Below, piece by piece: positions 60,964-64,000 of a DNA stretch of 64,000 nt. This DNA comes from Streptomyces sp. NBC_01689 (GTDB taxonomy: Bacteria; Actinomycetota; Actinomycetes; Streptomycetales; Streptomycetaceae). A program made the translations under genes and the position numbers. The notes under the pieces are model-generated. The model was not told where the DNA came from. It searched no databases and saw only the letters and a list, made by a program, of their open reading frames with translations. The DNA is taken from contig NZ_CP109592.1 of NCBI RefSeq assembly GCF_036250675.1, positions 1,860,001-1,924,000 of the forward strand, given 5' to 3'. How positions within the stretch are numbered: position 1 is the first letter of the stretch; every line of letters starts with the position of its first letter.

Positions 60964-62124
60964 GTGACCGAGCTCGCCACGGTGAAGGCCGCACTCAAGA
61001 CCCAGGCAGTAGAGACGCCGTCGTGGGCGTACGGGAACTCGGGAACCCGCTTCAAGGTGTTCACCCAGCCAGGGGTGCCGCGCACTCCGCGGGAGAAACT
61101 GGACGACGCCGCCCAGGTGCACGCCCACACCGGCGCCGCGCCGTCCGTCGCCCTGCACATCCCCTGGGACCGGGTCGAGGACTACGCGGCCCTGGCCGGA
61201 TACGCCGAGGAGCGCGGTCTGCGGCTGGGCACGATCAACACCAACACCTTCCAGGACGACGACTACAGGCTGGGCAGCGTCTGCCACCCGGACGCGGCGG
61301 TGCGCCGCAAGGCCCTCGACCACCTGCTCGAATGCGTCGACATCATGGACGCGACGGGCTCGAAGGACCTGAAGCTCTGGTTCGCCGACGGCACGAACTA
61401 CCCGGGCCAGGACGACCTCCGGGAGCGTCAGGACCGGCTGGCCGAGAGCCTGGCCCAGGTCTACGAGCGGCTCGGGGACGACCAGCGGATGCTCCTGGAG
61501 TACAAGTTCTTCGAGCCCGCCTTCTACGCGACGGACGTGCCGGACTGGGGCACCGCGTACGCCCACTGCCTCAAGCTCGGCCCCAAGGCACAGGTCGTCG
61601 TGGACACCGGGCACCACGCGCCCGGCACCAACATCGAGTTCATCGTCGCCACGCTGCTGCGGGAGCGGAAGCTCGGCGGCTTCGACTTCAACTCGCGCTT
61701 CTACGCGGACGACGACCTGATGGTGGGCGCCGCCGACCCCTTCCAGCTCTTCCGGATCATGTACGAGGTGATCCGCGGCGGGGGCTTCACCCCGGACATC
61801 GCGTTCATGCTGGACCAGTGCCACAACATCGAGGCGAAGATCCCGGCGATCATCCGCTCCGTGATGAACGTGCAGGAGGCGACCGCCAAGGCGCTGCTCG
61901 TCGACCGGGACGCGCTGGCCACCGCCCAGCGCGAGGGTGACGTGCTCGCCGCGAACGCCGTGATCATGGACGCGTACAACACCGACGTACGGCCGCTGCT
62001 GCGCGAGGTCCGCGAGGAGCTGGGTCTGGACGGCGACCCGGTGGCCGCGTACCACCGTTCCGGATGGGCGGGGAAGACCGCCGCCGAGCGGGTGGGCGGA
62101 CAGCAGGCCGGCTGGGGGGCCTGA
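60964..62124 (+). CDS. rhaI: L-rhamnose isomerase (RhaI type)
   Basis: 386 aa xylose-isomerase-like TIM barrel converting L-rhamnose to L-rhamnulose: YGNSGTRFKVFTQPGVPRTP, VALHIPWDRVEDY, LWFADGTNYPGQDD, LLEYKFFEPAFYATDVPDWG (metal-binding E), VVVDTGHHAPGTNIEF and GGFDFNSRFYADDD. GTG 60964 is preceded by AGGAG. The frame is open to 60829 but that segment is the promoter, so the internal GTG is correct. Confidence 0.94.
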   Translation: MTELATVKAALKTQAVETPSWAYGNSGTRFKVFTQPGVPRTPREKLDDAAQVHAHTGAAPSVALHIPWDRVEDYAALAGYAEERGLRLGTINTNTFQDDDYRLGSVCHPDAAVRRKALDHLLECVDIMDATGSKDLKLWFADGTNYPGQDDLRERQDRLAESLAQVYERLGDDQRMLLEYKFFEPAFYATDVPDWGTAYAHCLKLGPKAQVVVDTGHHAPGTNIEFIVATLLRERKLGGFDFNSRFYADDDLMVGAADPFQLFRIMYEVIRGGGFTPDIAFMLDQCHNIEAKIPAIIRSVMNVQEATAKALLVDRDALATAQREGDVLAANAVIMDAYNTDVRPLLREVREELGLDGDPVAAYHRSGWAGKTAAERVGGQQAGWGA

Positions 62125-62224
62125 CGGCACTCCCGGGTCCGGCGGTCGGCCCCGGCGGACCGCGGGCCCCGAGGCCCGGCCGTACCGCCGCCCGGTCCCC
62201 GCCGGGCGCGCCGCAGCACTCGCG

Positions 62225-62279
62225 TCTCCTCTCCCTCCTCTCCCTCCTCTCCTTCCTCTTCCTCCGCTCCTCTTTCTCT
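62225..62279 (+). repeat. polypyrimidine tract between rhaI and the aldolase gene
   Basis: 55 nt of almost only C and T (one G) in CTCCTCTCC-type units directly upstream of the AAGGA ribosome-binding site of the aldolase gene. The rest of the 168-nt gap is GC-rich and holds no gene. Confidence 0.6.
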
Positions 62280-62292
62280 AAGGACCAGGACC

Positions 62293-64000
62293 ATGGCACC
62301 CCATCCCGAAGCCGCCGCACTGCTGGCCCGGTCGCACCGGCTCGGCGCCGACCCCCGCAACACCAACTACGCGGGCGGCAACACGTCCGCGAAGGGCACC
62401 GGAACCGATCCCGTGACCGGTGGCGACGTCGAGCTGATGTGGGTGAAGGGGTCGGGCGGCGACCTCGGCACGCTGACCGGGGCCGGGCTCGCCGTCCTGC
62501 GGCTGGACCGGCTGCGGGCCATGACGGAGATCTACCCCGGTGTGGAGCGCGAGGACGAGATGGTCGCCGCGTTCGACTACTGCCTGCACGGCAAGGGCGG
62601 CGCGGCCCCGTCCATCGACACCGCGATGCACGGCCTGGTGGACGCCGCCCACGTCGACCACCTGCACCCCGACTCCGGCATCGCGCTGGCCTGCGCGGCC
62701 GACGGCGAGAAGCTGACCGCCGACTGCTTCGGCGACACCGTGGTCTGGGTGCCCTGGCGCCGTCCGGGCTTCCAGCTCGGCCTCGACATCGCGGCCGTCA
62801 AGCGGGCCAACCCGCGGGCGATCGGCTGTGTGCTGGGCGGCCACGGCATCACCGCCTGGGGGGACACCGCCGAGGAGTGCGAGCGCAACTCGCTGCACAT
62901 CATCAGGACCGCCGAGACGTTCCTCGCCGACCGCGGCAGGCCGGAACCCTTCGGACCGGTCCTCGAGGGCTGGACGGCCCTCCCGGCGGCCGAGCGCCGC
63001 GAACGCGCGGCGGCCCTCGCGCCGTACGTCCGGGCGCTGGCCTCCCAGGACCGCGCGCAGGTCGGGCACTTCACCGACACCGACGTCGTCCTCGACTTCC
63101 TCGCGCGCGCCGAGCACCCGCGGCTCGCCGCTCTCGGCACCTCCTGCCCCGACCACTTCCTGCGCACCAAGGTCAGGCCGCTCGTCCTCGACCTCCCGCC
63201 GGCCACCGGGCCGGCCGAGGCGATCGCCCGGCTGAAGGAATTGCACGGCGCGTACCGCGAGGAGTACGCGGCCTATTACCACCGCCACGCCGACGCCGAC
63301 TCCCCCGCGATGCGCGGCGCGGACCCCGCGATCGTGCTCGTCCCCGGGGTCGGCATGTTCTCCTTCGGCAAGGACAAGCAGACCGCTCGCGTCGCCGGTG
63401 AGTTCTACGTCAACGCGATCAACGTGATGCGGGGAGCCGAGGCCGTCTCCACGTACGCGCCGATCGAGGAGTCGGAGAAGTTCCGCATCGAGTACTGGGC
63501 GCTGGAGGAGGCCAAGCTCCAGCGGCTGCCCCGGCCCAAGCCGCTCGCCACCCGGGTGGCGCTGGTGACGGGCGCGGGCAGCGGGATCGGCAGGGCGATC
63601 GCCGAGCGGCTGGTGGCCGAGGGCGCCTGCGTGGTCGTCGCCGACCTGAACACGGAGAACGCCGTCGCCGTCGCCACGGCGCTGGGCGGTCCCGACAAGG
63701 CCGTCGCCGTCACCGTCGACGTGACCTCCGAGGAGCAGATCGCCGAGGCCTTCCGGGCAGCGGTGCTCGCCTTCGGCGGGGTCGACCTGGTGGTCAACAA
63801 CGCGGGCATCTCGATCTCCAAGCCGCTGCTGGAGACCACCGCGAAGGACTGGGACCTCCAGCACGACATCATGGCCCGCGGCTCCTTCCTGGTCTCCCGC
63901 GAGGCGGCCCGGGTGATGATCCGTCAGGAACTGGGCGGCGACATCGTCTACATCGCCTCCAAGAACTCGGTCTTCGCCGGCCCGAACAACATCGCCTACT
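62293..64000 (+). CDS. rhaD: bifunctional rhamnulose-1-phosphate aldolase / lactaldehyde-type short-chain dehydrogenase (incomplete)
   Basis: 569 residues are in the window; the 3' end lies beyond it. The N-terminal class II aldolase domain (NTNYAGGNTSAKGTG, GKGGAAPSIDTAMHG, metal ligands in DHLHPDSG and GHGITAWG) is followed from about residue 425 by a short-chain dehydrogenase domain (VALVTGAGSGIGRAIAERL, VVNNAGISIS, with the YxxxK end outside). This fusion is known in bacterial L-rhamnose catabolism; it splits rhamnulose 1-phosphate and oxidises lactaldehyde. ATG 62293 has AAGGA upstream. The kinase is not in the window and probably follows. Confidence 0.9.
   Translation, partial: MAPHPEAAALLARSHRLGADPRNTNYAGGNTSAKGTGTDPVTGGDVELMWVKGSGGDLGTLTGAGLAVLRLDRLRAMTEIYPGVEREDEMVAAFDYCLHGKGGAAPSIDTAMHGLVDAAHVDHLHPDSGIALACAADGEKLTADCFGDTVVWVPWRRPGFQLGLDIAAVKRANPRAIGCVLGGHGITAWGDTAEECERNSLHIIRTAETFLADRGRPEPFGPVLEGWTALPAAERRERAAALAPYVRALASQDRAQVGHFTDTDVVLDFLARAEHPRLAALGTSCPDHFLRTKVRPLVLDLPPATGPAEAIARLKELHGAYREEYAAYYHRHADADSPAMRGADPAIVLVPGVGMFSFGKDKQTARVAGEFYVNAINVMRGAEAVSTYAPIEESEKFRIEYWALEEAKLQRLPRPKPLATRVALVTGAGSGIGRAIAERLVAEGACVVVADLNTENAVAVATALGGPDKAVAVTVDVTSEEQIAEAFRAAVLAFGGVDLVVNNAGISISKPLLETTAKDWDLQHDIMARGSFLVSREAARVMIRQELGGDIVYIASKNSVFAGPNNIAY

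Overview
The window is a stretch of high-GC actinobacterial chromosome, almost certainly from a Streptomyces or close relative. The evidence is the strong G/C third-position bias, frequent GTG starts, 4-nt ATGA/GTGA gene overlaps, a pair of Fur/DmdR-type iron boxes, many Tat-type exported proteins and numerous one-component regulators sitting divergently beside their targets. I see no tRNA, rRNA, CRISPR array, insertion sequence, prophage or large biosynthetic gene cluster. About 55 protein genes are supported, two of them visibly damaged and one apparently frameshifted.

Left part (1-18.5 kb). After the start of an alpha/beta-hydrolase comes a ROK repressor divergent from an operon for uptake and hydrolysis of a beta-glucoside or oligosaccharide (solute-binding lipoprotein, two permeases, GH1 beta-glucosidase; no ATPase, so a shared MsiK-like ATPase is expected). 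Next are an NmrA-like oxidoreductase and a SnoaL-like protein opposite an XRE/MmyB regulator, a DUF3152 membrane-anchored metalloprotease-like protein, a response regulator-histidine kinase-lipoprotein signalling operon, an MFS exporter divergent from an ArsR-like regulator with a perfect 18-bp palindrome between them, and a large TPR protein.

Exported oxidase/phosphoesterase locus (18.5-26.8 kb). Five genes on the minus strand encode a secreted protein, a Tat-exported DUF5987 protein, a GMC oxidoreductase, and two paralogous Tat-exported TIGR03767 metallophosphoesterases. One of the two carries C-terminal PLL/tectonin-like repeats and the other two peptidoglycan-binding modules. This is the most system-like unfamiliar locus in the window.

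Middle (27-43.6 kb). There is an L,D-transpeptidase lipoprotein, a frameshifted YrdC-like gene ending at a 43-nt perfect palindrome, an aquaporin with an 18-bp tandem repeat coupled to an epimerase, a MocR regulator, a LOG-family protein, and a complete iron-siderophore ABC transporter under an iron box. A TNT-type (NAD glycohydrolase) secreted toxin with a small putative immunity partner follows, lying between a decayed P450-reductase remnant and a truncated epimerase gene. Two regulator/target pairs (TetR, CGNR) each have duplicated operator-like palindromes.

Right part (43.9-64 kb). This holds a FUSC membrane protein, an uncharacterised 348-aa protein, a Tat-exported lactonase, an iron-box-controlled DUF2470 protein, TetR/CYP102-like P450, a pentapeptide-repeat protein with an N-terminal cysteine cluster, an ECF41-like sigma factor and a prolyl-iminopeptidase-like hydrolase. 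It ends in an L-rhamnose catabolic locus: LacI regulator, mutarotase, ABC transporter rhaSQPT on the minus strand, and rhamnose isomerase plus bifunctional aldolase/dehydrogenase on the plus strand. Both divergent rhamnose promoters carry a TGAA-n4-TTCA operator just downstream.
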